Counted from the stretch's first letter, positions 33,926 through 44,315 are shown. The stretch: 64,000 bases of DNA from Ariolimax columbianus (GCA_036924085.1 JAVGWX010000002.1:53231105-53295104); one strand, 5' to 3'. Notes: a model not told the origin generated them from the letters alone. Made by a program: numbers and translations.

Positions 33926-34690
33926 TTCATAGGCGTCTCAGTCTTTGAAGACCATGCGCGTGGTACCATGCGAGTAGCCTCTCTAGGCGCAAGCCTGGGC
34001 GCTGTATATGGAGACCCTGGGCTTCCCAAGCTGCTGGATCCACCTCTCGGCCTCGCTGGGGTAATCGAAAGAAATGCAAAGCGTGACAGTTTGACACCAG
34101 CTCAGATGCAGAAGCTGCCGGAATGAGTTCACAATTTTGAGACCATCCGCCTAAGCTGCTACCTCTCCGAATTTTCTGTCTAGGTTTACTCCCGTAGCCC
34201 TATCCTCTCCGGAAGTTTCCACAAGGCAGTGCAGTCGTTGCCCGCAGATCCTAGTTACTCGAGACATCCAATGATAGTCTCATCGTTATAAGACTAGCCA
34301 TCACTCTCTGGGACTTGGGGGTTTAAAAGAGTTTCTCCTTTAGGCGACCTGCCTAAACAGGCTAACGAGCTTCGTCTACCAGGGTTTAGAGTTATAGTTT
34401 ACCTTCTTTTAGATTGGCTGCCAAACAAGGCTAATGAGCTCAATCTGCCCGCCCAGTTATACTCATGGGTACTCGGTCGCGCCCCACAGCATGCAAGGGG
34501 CTCCTCGTGAAGATGTTGCTGTGGATACAATAATATAGGAGAGGCCGTTGGCATGAAAACTCCTGAACGGCAATCCGAACAGTGAATCCAGCGGCGATAT
34601 CTACACCTGGAAAGAAAGGCTATAACAGACGCTTCAATTTCCTTTAACTAGCGGGACGTCCAGCCCAGACCTCGCTACCCCCCAAAAACC
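33926..34690. other. unidentified GC-richer island
   Basis: About 760 bp of higher GC with no tandem structure, bounded on the left by the array and on the right by a CAAGTC-rich repeat. The plus frame through 34126 (ASLGASLGAVYGDPGLPK, PPLGLAGVIER) has a plausible composition but is joined to array-derived residues. Two related stretches, CGACCTGCCTAAACAGGCTA (about 34345) and GGCTGCCAAACAAGGCTAA (about 34420), look like an internal duplication. Possibly an uncharacterised repeat element. Confidence 0.35.
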
Positions 34691-34860
34691 AAGTCAGATG
34701 TATCTTTAAGTTTCAAGTCGAGTATCAAGTCAGAGGTATCTTAAAGTCTCCTGTCAAGTTTCCAGTCAGGTAACTTTAAGTCTAAAGTCAATTTTCAAGT
34801 CAGGTATCTTTAAGTCTCAAGTCAGGTATTTTTAAGTCTCAAGTCGAGTATCAAGTCAGC
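34690..34860 (+). repeat. short minisatellite (TTTAAGTCTCAAGTC core)
   Basis: Five to six imperfect units containing CAAGTCAGGTATC and TTTAAGTCTCAAGTC. Confidence 0.8.
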
Positions 34861-34981
34861 ACGACTGTTAACGCGTTCGAATTCAGTAAATACTCACTGG
34901 CTAATATTTGAATAACTCTGTGTTGACCACTTCCGGCTATGCACTTGCCGGGAAACTATAAATTATTACACGTGCGCCTGT

Positions 34982-35053
34982 GGGTTGCGCATCGATTTCG
35001 GCAAGTCAGTGCAAGTGGTCTAGCAAATAACTTGCGGAAATCGATGCCCAACC
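34982..35053. repeat. imperfect inverted repeat, 24-25-bp arms
   Basis: The left arm 34982-35006 and right arm 35030-35053 are complementary over CGATTTC.GCAAGT and GGTTG.GCAT with three or four mismatches. The loop is 23 bases. It can form a stable stem in RNA or a cruciform. No element boundary was recognised. Confidence 0.75.
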
Positions 35054-35059
35054 TACCAT

Positions 35060-35239
35060 AGAAGGGTGTAAAACATGTATAGCTTAGCGATAAGTGGATA
35101 CGGTTAAATGGACAACATAGATTTATCGCCTTAAACCAAACACCAACAAACCTCTGGTAGGTGATTCCCACCGCAGAAAAAGAGAGGCATAAATAAAACT
35201 ACAGATCAAATGGTAAATGGTTAATGCACAGCACGGCTG
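35060..35239. other. no gene recognised
   Basis: Sequence between the inverted repeat and the LINE fragment, with no motif. Confidence 0.4.
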
Positions 35240-36035
35240 CCAAATATCTAGGTTTAGAGTTGGTTCGCACCCTGTCCTATGCGTGCGATACACTGCCAAG
35301 AATCAGAACGGAAAATACTTGCGAGAAATAATTTCTTCCAAAATGGACTGTCACAACCTGGGGATCACGGCCAGATGTCCTCCGAATATCAGCACTTGCT
35401 TTGTATTTCTCCGTAACTAAGTATGTCTAGCCAGTTTAAAACATCTTTACACATGCCAAACACTTATTGATTCAGCAATAAAAGAGACTAACCGGATAGT
35501 CATAGGGTGCCTAAAACATACTGCAACTGAATCAATATTCCTCATAATCGGTGTAGCACAACCTGAGTCACGAAAAAGTGCAGCTTCAGAAATCGAAAGA
35601 GAGAAACAGGTCCACCAACAACCAAAGTCCGCCTATGTTTGGACACCAGATGCAGTACACATGACTGATATCTAGACAAAGTTTCATACAGTCAACATAG
35701 ATCCGAAGAAGAGTCACAGATAACGCAGCATTAAAAAAAAAATGAAATGAACTTATGCTTGTTCCCTGGAATGAACTGCTCCTGGATACATAATAGAAGT
35801 CATTAAGTAGACTCCAAAATGGTAAATGACGGTATACGAGAACTCGTAGGTACACATTCAAGAGATGGGAATACAGGAACGACGAGACATGCGACTGTAG
35901 AGCAACACAAGATACAGAACACCCCCCTGATGATCTGCTCAAACTGTCTGGAAACAAGTTAAAAGGATGATATTGGAGGGCCAACGACAAGACAATCCAC
36001 GTGGCCTACCGTGGGGTCTGACATGTTGCCCAGGA
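35240..36035 (+). mobile_element. Jockey-like LINE, post-RT tail, decayed
   Basis: The plus strand across frames reads KYLGLELVRTLSY (RT thumb), ARNN, TWGSRPDVLRISALALYFSV (about 35355-35415), HAKHIDSAIKETNRIVIGCLK (about 35455-35515), IGVAQPESRKSAASE and FKRWEYRNDETCDCRATQDTEH (about 35845-35915). This is the order seen downstream of RT in Jockey-like LINEs: WGA....R..ALALCYS, then ALNETCR...GCL, then a CxCG...T..H block. Multiple stops and shifts. Confidence 0.7.
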
Positions 36036-36039
36036 CATG

Positions 36040-36375
36040 GAAAGTAAAAAACTACCTAGCCAAATGATTGTCTAAGTAGACTCATTCCGCTGGTCGGTGG
36101 TGACTGAATCAACTCTTAAGTCGACACCCCTATGTCGGTTGACTTGCGTTAACAAATCTTGTGCGTGGATGTATGCGTGTGTTTGTGAACCGCTAGTGAG
36201 TAGAAGACTCTCCAACTCAAGGTTTTATACACCCCGTTTTTGTTGAGACAACAATTCTGCTGGCTGTAGAATAGTTTACTTAGCCTGATATGACGACCAA
36301 TAAACAATGCCTCATATATGGTACATGAATTAGCTTTGAATAACTCAGTTTTCCTTGAATAGGAACAGACGATGT
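36040..36375. other. no gene recognised
   Basis: AT-rich, no motif or repeat seen. Confidence 0.4.
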
Positions 36376-36553
36376 CTGCGTGTGTGTTTATGTCTGAATA
36401 TGTGCTTGTATGTATGCATGTGTGTGTGTGTGTTTATGTGTGTATGTGTGTATGTATGTGTGACTGAGTGGGTGTATGCTGCACGAGTCGGTGTCTGCGT
36501 GTTTCCATAGCTGTGTTTACGTATGTATGTATGTATGTATGTATGTATGTATG

Positions 36554-36584
<31 letters not shown>

Positions 36585-36620
36585 GTGTGTATGTATGTAT
36601 GCATGCATGTCACAGTTTAT
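36376..36620 (+). repeat. (TGTA)n and GT-rich microsatellite
   Basis: A pure TATG tetranucleotide run at about 36518-36583, flanked by GT-rich sequence. Confidence 0.95.
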
Positions 36621-37370
36621 GCATGTCAGTGCGTATGTCTGCGTCGGTCAACATTTCTGAAGCATATTCAATGCCTCCTCTCCTTCACCCTTCTACAAAA
36701 ATAACCACATTCCCGTGTACCGTCCTTCCTCGGTGGAGTATCATAAGTGATTAAGACATATCGATCGCCCAAAGACCCACAACCCTCTCACCTGTCAAGT
36801 TCCCAGGTGGTTATAGATTTTCTCCACACCCCATGAACTAGTAGCGGGTAATGTTCTCAATTCTATGGAACTGCTGGCCTCAGGCCGCCCTGTTATGTTT
36901 GCTTACTTTAACCCCTGTTCCCCCTAGCATGTGCACGCAAACCCCAAGTGTGGACGCCTCTTCAGTGTCGGCACCTCTTCTCGGTGGCGTACCGAAAGGG
37001 TCCGGCACCCGAGGCGGATTATATCTATGGCAACCACCTCACCTCCTACTTCTTATATGGACGCTGAGGATGACGTAATACAATTACACAGCACAACTGT
37101 TCAACCCCTCCCCTACCCCCCCCCCCCCTAATCTCCACTGTCATTTCTTGATTATTTTTAACAAATTCTCATTCGGTCAGTCAGTTCGGAGACAGGTGTT
37201 GCAGTAGCCTGATCACGCCACTGTCCTCTGTTCCCTGCAGATCTCTTCGACTCATCATAGGTCTGCACGCAAACAGATGTGCTTGCACGCCTGTGTAGTG
37301 TACGTGTTTCTTTGTTTCTTCCGAGCCTTGTCTTCATTTCCCATGAATTTTGTCTTCCAGCATTTTTAAT
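36621..37370. other. no gene recognised
   Basis: Contains a C-rich run at 37115-37129 and short frames only. Confidence 0.45.
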
Positions 37371-37374
37371 AGTA

Positions 37375-37830
37375 GGCTACCTTGTCGCCTTTCGAAACAA
37401 AGATTTAGGTTACCGTGTGGCCTTTAGGGACCAAGATTTAGGCTACCTTGTCGCCTTTCGGAACCAAGATATAGGCTACCTTGTCGCCTTTCGGGACCAA
37501 GATTTAGACTACCTTGTCGCCTTTCGGGACCAAGATTTAGGCTACGTTGTCGCCTTTCGGAACCAAGATTTAGGCTACCTTGTCACCTTTCAGAACCAAG
37601 ATTTAGGCTACCTTGTCGCCTTTCGAAACCAAGATTTAGGCTACCTTGTCGCCTTTCGGAACCAAGATTTAGGCTACCTTGTTGCCTTTCGGAACCAAGA
37701 TTTAGGCTACCTTGTCGCCTTTCGGAACCAAGATTTAGGCTACCTTGTCGCCTTTCGGAACCAAGATTTAGGCTACCTTGTCGCCTTTCGGAACCAAGAT
37801 TTAGGCTACCTTGTCGCCTTTCGGAACTAA
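37375..37830 (+). repeat. 33-bp minisatellite (14 units)
   Basis: Units start at 37375 and every 33 bp. Core GGCTACCTTGTCGCCTTTC then GAACCAAGATTTA. The last seven are almost identical; the first five are more diverged. The 11-codon period gives a 183-residue frame (GYLVAFRNQDL repeated), which I treat as a by-product. Confidence 0.95.
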
Positions 37831-37939
37831 GACAATCTACTTGTTTGTATACATTTCATAAGTCGTCTATGTGTCCCTATATGGCTTGGCTTCGTTCATT
37901 CTCAATCTCCCGCTACCAAACACTAAAATGGCTTAAGTA

Positions 37940-38225
37940 GCAGAATGTAGTTCAGAGAATGGAATGCGTTGTGTCGTAGTTTACAGCTTGACTGCGATAT
38001 TGGCACTTTTCGGTCCAACACATCCGACTTCAGCAAGCATTTTTTGAGTACCGTGTTAGCATTTCTCTTCGATACCTTCTCCTTAGCCAGTCTGCCCTGC
38101 TGCAGCCTGTTATCCAGAATCACCGCGTGGAGGTGAATAAGGGTCTTGGCAGCGTTGGTTGGCTGGCCCTGACACTAACAGTCAGCTATGAGTCGCTGAC
38201 CACTGCAGCTCATGCGCTCTGTCCC
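37940..38225 (+). mobile_element. dispersed repeat family B, most complete copy
   Basis: Runs from AGCAGAATGTAGTTCAGAGA through GCGTTGTGTCGTAGTTTAC, CACATCCGACTTCAGCA, CAGCCTGTTATCCAG and TCACCGCGTGGAGG to CAGTCAGCTATGAGTCGCTG and GCAGCTCATGC. It joins in one copy the 5' part seen at 9.9, 18.4 and 62.6 kb to the 3' part seen at 7.7 and 8.5 kb. Length is at least 280 bp. No coding or pol III box is evident. Confidence 0.75.
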
Positions 38226-38239
38226 TATATAATAGAGCT

Positions 38240-38618
38240 CGCAGGACATTTTTTCTGTCCAACTGACTCTTTGCATCCTTTGGACTATCACCACATCTCA
38301 AGAGCTTGTAATGTCTTTTCATCGTTTTTGTTTAGAGTCCACGCTTCAGAGCCGTACATGGATAAATGCCAGATATGAATGGGGACTTTTATTTGACGCA
38401 GCTCACTGCCTTGTTCACTGCTACCTAGACTTGGCCATTCATTTTTCCTGTATGCTCTATTATAACCCCTAGATCCCTTTCCTTATCTATCTTTCTAATA
38501 TTGTTCTCGCCCATTCTGTAAATATGTTCCATATTGGATCTATCCATGTGGATGACTGTATCATAATTTTTAGTACGAGTTGTTCCATTGTGATTGGCTT
38601 TTATCTCTTGGCCTAGGT
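38240..38618 (-). mobile_element. LINE thumb/tail fragment
   Basis: The minus strand reads [17 protein letters not shown] (about 38615-38565), a block GENNIRKIDKERDLGVI (about 38510-38460) and YGSEAWTLNKNDEKTLQALE (about 38360-38300). The first and last are RTE-like thumb and tail motifs (YLGQ.I, then LLYGSE.W.L.K.DEK.L.ALE). The middle block resembles CR1/L2 thumbs, so this may be a composite of two LINEs. Confidence 0.6.
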
Positions 38619-38619
<1 letters not shown>

Positions 38620-38678
<59 letters not shown>

Positions 38679-38704
38679 ACATCCCAGATATCTTCACCAC
38701 AGAC

Positions 38705-38783
<79 letters not shown>
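38620..38783. repeat. two (AT)n tracts
   Basis: Pure AT dinucleotides at about 38622-38676 and 38708-38783, separated by about 31 bp. Confidence 0.95.
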
Positions 38784-38785
<2 letters not shown>

Positions 38786-38789
38786 ACAA

Positions 38790-39330
38790 CCCTAGAATAT
38801 ATCACTAGAATATCTACAATCCATGTATTCACAGTGCAAACATCTACAAACTGAACATCGACGTCGCATGCAACTAAGGGCCCAGTATCGACATAGCTTG
38901 AGAAAACTGCACAATAATAAGAAAATTAAGATCAAACCTCGCACAAACAGCGTTGCAACAACTCGCTGATTGTTCCAAATTGTAGACATCCTCTAACGAA
39001 CAATCTTCTCAATTATCTATACGCAGCGAATCCAGAATTTAACTATAATCTCGTACAAAGAACTTGTGTTCAGAGGTGTTCAATCGTTTTCTCCCAGTTC
39101 AAAGACATACATTTTAGAACAGGGCATTTATATCAGAAACCACGTTAAGAGACGGTTGAAACCACAGCCCACCCCATGAACCTGCAATAAACCACACAGA
39201 GAACACAGGAATAACACATAAGGACACGGAACAGTGGTAAGGCCACGAAAGTCTCAAACAAAAGTGCGGGCGGTCTCTGAATTTTCACGTTTCGATAATA
39301 CGACGGTTTAATTTATTATCAAGTGTATCG
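38790..39330. other. no gene recognised
   Basis: A-rich unique sequence. Frames are short. Confidence 0.45.
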
Positions 39331-39334
39331 GGGA

Positions 39335-39682
39335 ACTGAGACGCTAGTCCAGTCAAGCGCAACATGCTGACCAGGATGTCGTGTCTCGGTCAGGCACAAT
39401 ACACTGACCAAGACCACAATCTCTATTCCATGTAGCGTTGCTTTGAAACAGGCCGTTTTCAAGACAGCCGGACTACCGAGATTTGGATCGATGTGACCCC
39501 TGTAGTAGTGAGCGACACGCAGATGAAACTAAGCATAGCACAACCGCCTGGGGGACCGCTGTCTACCTTCATCAGCCTGCTCAGGATGTAAGGAAAGCTA
39601 CTACAACCCGCTACTTAACGTCCTCTTAAGAGCTCACAAAAGAGTCAACCTACTCATTGTGGGCATTAAATAACAACAACCA
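39335..39682 (+). mobile_element. SINE-like family A, near full-length copy
   Basis: Head GGGGAACTGAGACGCTAG, two diverged head units (CGCAACATGCTGACC, CACAATACACTGACCAAGA), TAGTAGTGAGCGACACGCAG, CATCAGCCTGCTCAGGATG, CAACCCGCTACTTAACG, CACAAAAGAGTCAACC and CTCATTGTGGGCATT, then AACAACAAC. It ends directly against SINE 2. Confidence 0.8.
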
Positions 39683-40065
39683 GGTGGACTTGGGGTAAGG
39701 TGTTCGCCTCGGGTGCTGGAGGTCGCGGGTTCAAATCCCGATGAAGACCGGGTTTTTTCACGTGGATTATCCGGTAAATATTTCCCCTAATTTCTTAGTA
39801 GTGAGATCAGACACCCGTGTCTAGTGGTGCGCACACAAAAAATCTCTTAGCAGTTGGAATTCGAAAAGAGTAGGTTTACCGGCCACCGCTCGGCCAAAAT
39901 TCAAGTTTAAAATCAACTCAAATTATTGTAGGGATATTCGCCACACAAAGAATATGTCTCAAAAAAGGGAACTGGTTATGGTTATGTGGTTAGTAGAGAG
40001 GCTTAGATGGCGCCTGACAGGCTGCGGGTATACATTGCCCTAATTTACACGTCCATCTACAACAG
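39683..40065 (+). mobile_element. second tRNA-derived SINE (SINE 2)
   Basis: A tRNA-like head: GGGGTAAGGTGTTCGCCTC (A-box region) and GCGGGTTCAAATCCCG (good B-box, 39727-39742). A body follows with GGATTATCCGGTAAATA, AGACACCCGTGTCTAG and TAGGTTTACCGGCCACCG. The 3' part, AGATGGCGCCTGACAGGCTG (about 40008), recurs at 32365-32445. Different from SINE 1 in head and body. Confidence 0.75.
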
Positions 40066-40091
40066 TCTCAGAAATAGATGTATAGTATGTC

Positions 40092-40499
40092 GTGAAACCC
40101 ATTTGGAGGTCCAATTTATTACCTGATGCCAAAACGTATGACTTGAAACCCATTTGGAAGTCCAATTTATTATCTGATGCCGAAAATTATAACATGAAAC
40201 CCATTTGGAAGTCCAATTTATTATCTGATGCCCAAACGTATGACGTGAAACCCATTTGGAGGTCCAATTTATTATCTAATGCCCAAACGTATGACGTGAA
40301 ACCCATTTGGAGGTCCAATTTATTATCTGATGCCCAAACGTATGTCGTGAAACCCATTTGGAGGTCCAATTTATTATCTGATGCCCGAACGTATGACGTG
40401 AAACCCATTTGGAGGTCCAATTTATTATCTGATGCCCAAACGTATGACGTGAAACCCATTTGGAGGTCCAATTTATTATCTGATGCCCAAACGTATGTC
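40092..40499 (+). repeat. 51-bp satellite (8 units)
   Basis: Units start at 40092 and every 51 bp. Core GTGAAACCCATTTGGAGG, TCCAATTTATTATCTGATGC, CAAACGTATGAC. Related to the 55-bp satellite to the right (ACCCATTT, GATCCAAT.TAT, ATG.CCA, TATGAC). The 17-codon period gives open frames on both strands, read as by-products. Confidence 0.95.
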
Positions 40500-40779
40500 G
40501 TAATATTGTTGTTTGTGCATCGTTTCAGAAGAGAACTACATTGTCATCTGTCAATTCTGGAGTGGGTTCGTAGGTGGCTGATCAAACCAATCCGAGCCCC
40601 AAAGCGTATGCCACACTGAGGTCAGAGAAACACTGTTTGATCGTCAGATTTTGGCAACCCAAACACTGTGCAGCTTCCATGATTCTTGTCTGCTCCATAT
40701 GTGTAGTGCCAGAGGTCATTGTACTATGACAGGCACTGCGATCAGCAGCAATGTTCTCCCAATTATCAGGGTCAATGTC
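40500..40779. other. spacer between the two satellites
   Basis: Mostly unrecognised. A decayed monomer may lie at about 40580-40615 (CAAACCAATC, CAAAGCGTATG). Confidence 0.4.
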
Positions 40780-42101
40780 GTCATACAAACCCATTTAGAG
40801 ATCCAATCTATCATTTTATGTCCATATTTATGACGTCATACAAACCCATTTAGAGATCCAATCTATCATTTTATGTCCATATTTATGACGTCATACAAAC
40901 CCATTTAGAGATCCAATCTATCATTTTATGCCCATATTTATGACGTCATACAAACCCATTTAGAGATCCAATCAATCATTTTATGCCCATATTTATGACG
41001 TCATACAAACCCATTTAGAGATCCAATCTATCATTTTATGTCCCTATTTATGACGTCATACAAACCCATTTAGAGATCCAATCTATCATTTTATGCCCAT
41101 ATTTATGACGTCATACAAACCCATTTAGAGATCCAATCTATCATTTTATGCCCATATTTATGACGTCATACAAACCCATTTAGAGATCCAATCTATCATT
41201 TTATGTCCATATTTATGACGTCATACAAACCCATTTAGAGATCCAATCTATCATTTTATGCCCATATTTATGACGTCATACAAACCCATTTAGAGATCCA
41301 ATCTATCATTTTATGCCCATATTTATGACGTCATACAAATCCATTTAGAGATCCAATCTATCATTTTATGTCCCTATTTATGACGTCATACAAACCCATT
41401 TAGAGATCCAATCTATCATTTTATGCCCATATTTATGACGTCATACAAACCCATTTAGAGATCCAATCTATCATTTTATGCCCATATTTATGACGTCATA
41501 CAAACCCATTTAGAGATCCAATCTATCATTTTATGTCCATATTTATGACGTCATACAAACCCATTTAGAGATCCAATCTATCATTTTATGCCCATATTTA
41601 TGACGTCATACAAACCCATTTAGAGATCCAATCTATCATTTTATGCCCATATTTATGACGTCATACAAATCCATTTAGAGATCCAATCTATCATTTTATG
41701 TCCTTATTTATGACGTCATACAAACCCATTTAGAGATCCAATCTATCATTTTATGCCCATATTTATGACGTCATACAAACCCATTTAGAGATCCAATCTA
41801 TCATTTTATGCCCATATTTATGACGTCATACAAACCCATTTAGAGATCCAATCTATCATTTTATGTCCCTATTCATGACGTCATACAAACCCATTTAGAG
41901 ATCCAATCTATCATTTTATGCCCATATTTATGACGTCATACAAACCCATTTAGAGATCAAATCTATCATTGTATGCCCATATTTATGACGTCATACAAAC
42001 CCATTTAGAGATCCAATCTATCATTTTATGCCGATATTTATGACGTCATACAAACCCATACGTAGGTCCAATTTATCATCTGATGCCCACACATATTTCG
42101 G
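40780..42101 (+). repeat. 55-bp satellite (23 units) with TGACGTCA at every junction
   Basis: Units start at 40780 and every 55 bp to 41990. A 24th unit from 42045 reverts toward the 51-bp form. Each unit reads GTCATACAAACCCATTTAG, GATCCAATCTATCATTTT, ATG(C/T)CC and ATATTTATGAC, so each junction makes the palindrome TGACGTCA. Marker changes (CAAATCC at about 41337 and 41667; ATGTCCCTA or ATGTCCTTA at about 41040, 41370 and 41700) recur every 330 bp, a six-unit higher-order repeat. Confidence 0.95.
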
Positions 42102-42731
42102 CGTACAATCACACGTGGAGGTGAACTTATGTTTCCTGTGCCATCTGTTGGGCGCTGTTATGTTGAATCAAAATCTTAGCAATATTTCTATAACTCTCTC
42201 CAATCCACTTTTTTCTCGGTGTTCTGGTAATATTCTTCACTGTATCACTCATTCTGTATGTTTAGATTGGATGAAAATATTTGAAGATAATAAATTAATA
42301 TGTGTTGTATATTCGATTTCATTTTTTCTGGTTTACTTTATTAGGTCGTTTCCGTGAGGAAAAGAACATGCATACAGAACACATATGCTTTATGTAGAAG
42401 GAGACTGTAAAGAAGTGTGGATTGGGTTAGATACTTCATCATGTGAAATACAATTCTACAGAAACCGCCATTACAGGAGCGTGGAAAGAACTTCGGCACT
42501 TCTTTCCTACAGTTGTGGCAGTATGCTTCATTAGAAGGGAAGAGAACCAGAAATAAAAAGAAATATATATAATTTTAAAAAGACGTTTGACATTTTTTTG
42601 GTGTCTGCAAGTTTATTTTGAATTTCTTGGATTTGTTTGACTAAAGTTCTTTCTTGAGGCGTATTTAGTTTCTCTGTTGTATGCTACAAACTTGGGCAAA
42701 TTCTCATTTTGAAGAAACATTAGTAAAATTT
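42102..42731. other. no gene; includes a two-copy dispersed segment
   Basis: 42440-42560 (CAGAAACCGCCATTACAGG, GCGTGGAAAGAACTTCGGC) resembles 44175-44290. The remainder is AT-rich and unrecognised. Confidence 0.45.
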
Positions 42732-42964
42732 CAGTACATGAAATCTTCTTCTTCTTCTTCTTCTTCTTCTTCTTCTTCTTCGTACGCTGTCAGACGTCAA
42801 CCTGTATTTGTTCGAAGAAAGCAGCAGTCATCCTGAGGCTGTCGACACTGCCATAAATCTTGTCTAGTGTTGCCACTGGTGATGGCCACATGTGCTTTCT
42901 CTGGTCCTCGTATATCGGGCAGTTTTGCAGCAGATGTTCAGCGGCCATTTTCCCTGCAGTACAT
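42732..42964 (-). mobile_element. GAA-tailed RNase H LINE, short copy L5
   Basis: Only the last 60 codons remain: GKMAAEHLLQNCPIYEDQRK, ATLDKIYGSVDSLRMT and AAFFEQIQVDV, then the (CTT)n tract at 42742-42782 (GAA on the coding strand). CAGTACAT at 42732-42739 and 42957-42964 brackets it as a target duplication, so this is a complete but extremely 5'-truncated insertion of about 217 bp. Confidence 0.85.
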
Positions 42965-42974
42965 ATAATCAATT

Positions 42975-43800
42975 ATTTAAAAGAAATGAATATCCTGTTG
43001 TTTTATCTGAGGTTCAGTCAACGGTGCAGGGGGGATAATAAGCCATCAGTCATCTCCATTGGTAATGAGGATCTCGAGGAAGTCGATCACTTGACATACA
43101 TAGGATCATCAGTCAATAATAAACTATCCATGGGTCAAGAGATCAATATCAGGACAGGAAAGGCGGCAACAACAATGAACAGATTAACAACAAGTGTCTG
43201 GGAGAACAAGAAGCTCACTTTTAAAGCACACTTGTTTACCAGGCCTGTGTCCTCAGCATTCTTCTTTATGGCAGTGAAATATGGTCTACCTATATGCACC
43301 AAGAGAGGCTGCTGAACAGATATCACATGAGGTGCCTGAGCAGAATCCTGGGGGGTTAGGTGGGAAGACACGATCACCAACGCAGAGGTGTTGAAGAGAC
43401 CAGGCAATGTCACAATCTTTTTCATGCTTAGTCTTCGAAGGCTCCGATGGCTGGAACACACTCGGGGAATGGATGATGACAGAATACCAAAAGATCTTCT
43501 CTATGGGGAATTACAGTTGGAGAAAGGATTTCGGGGCCGGCAACTACTTCAGTACAAGGATGTATGCAAGCAAGATATGGATGATGTGGGAAAGGATTTG
43601 TAATCATGGGAACAGGACGCCATGGATCGTGTTACATGGAGAGGCAGGATTAGGCATGGAATACAGACAAAGGCGATACTGATTGCGGATAGGCTAACGA
43701 CTCAGCTTTTGAGAAGACATGCCAACGGTCCTGATTTTCCTTGGAAACACTGTGGAAGACGTTTCTCTACTCGGATTGAAGTGACTTGATTACAAGTAAT
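42975..43800 (+). mobile_element. RTE-like LINE thumb and tail
   Basis: Frames read ISIGNEDLEEVDHLTYIGSS, NIRTGKAATTMNRLTTSVWE and KKLTFKAHL, then after shifts RYHMRCLSRIL-like residues, SLRRLRWLEHTRGMDDDRIP, KDLLYGELQL, a decayed RGR block with YKDVCKQDMDDV, and a final CGRRFSTRIEV. This is the RTE-type order of thumb, LRRLRWLGH, GELxxGKRxRGRP and a zinc-finger-like end. RT core absent. L5 lies just upstream in opposite orientation. Confidence 0.75.
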
Positions 43801-44079
43801 ACATGTTATCGTTGTGGACTGCAGTTGAATCATTTTTTTCCAAAGCACAATTACTATTGTCTGACAAGACAGAAAGAGCCAATGCCATGATGTCAATCGT
43901 TCTTTCGTCAGAAGTTTAACATTTGTACTTAATAAATGTCATTTCCCACTGTAAACATGGCATGCTTGCTAAGCATTTCTCGCATTTGTCTTTTGTCAAT
44001 GTCATGTAATTGAGGAGAGATGTGTAGGGAAGTGGCTAGTGACACTGGCCACATTTCATGCATGGAATATGTTTGAATT
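43800..44079. other. no gene recognised
   Basis: AT-rich, no motif. Confidence 0.4.
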
Positions 44080-44300
44080 CAGAGAAAGGAAGTGTTCCTA
44101 CGGAAAGAAAACTCAAAAAAATTCGTGCTAGCGTCGCATGCACAAAACACCACACTGCGCACTCCGCATCTTGAGACAAGGTACATTTACAGAAATCGTC
44201 ACTGTAAGAGCGCAGAGAGAGCTTCGGTGCATGCCGCCAACAGTTGTGACTCTATGATAAATAATGAAGAGAAGAAAACAGTAATAAAAAAATTAAAAAA
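44080..44300 (+). repeat. dispersed segment, second copy, A-rich end
   Basis: CAGAAATCGTCACTGTAAG, GCGCAGAGAGAGCTTCGG and CAACAGTTGTGACTCTATG parallel 42440-42560. Ends in an A-rich run and GAA triplets. Confidence 0.5.
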
Positions 44301-44308
44301 AAAAAGAT

Positions 44309-44315
44309 GAAGAAG

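Noticed and set aside
37279..37830. 183-residue frame with 11-residue repeats
   Set aside because: 33-bp minisatellite. Most units are near-identical at the DNA level, so the frame reflects array homogeneity, not selection.
40780..42045. Regularly spaced repeats resembling a CRISPR array
   Set aside because: Units are head-to-tail with no unique spacers, no cas genes, and the context is a metazoan genome. It is a satellite.
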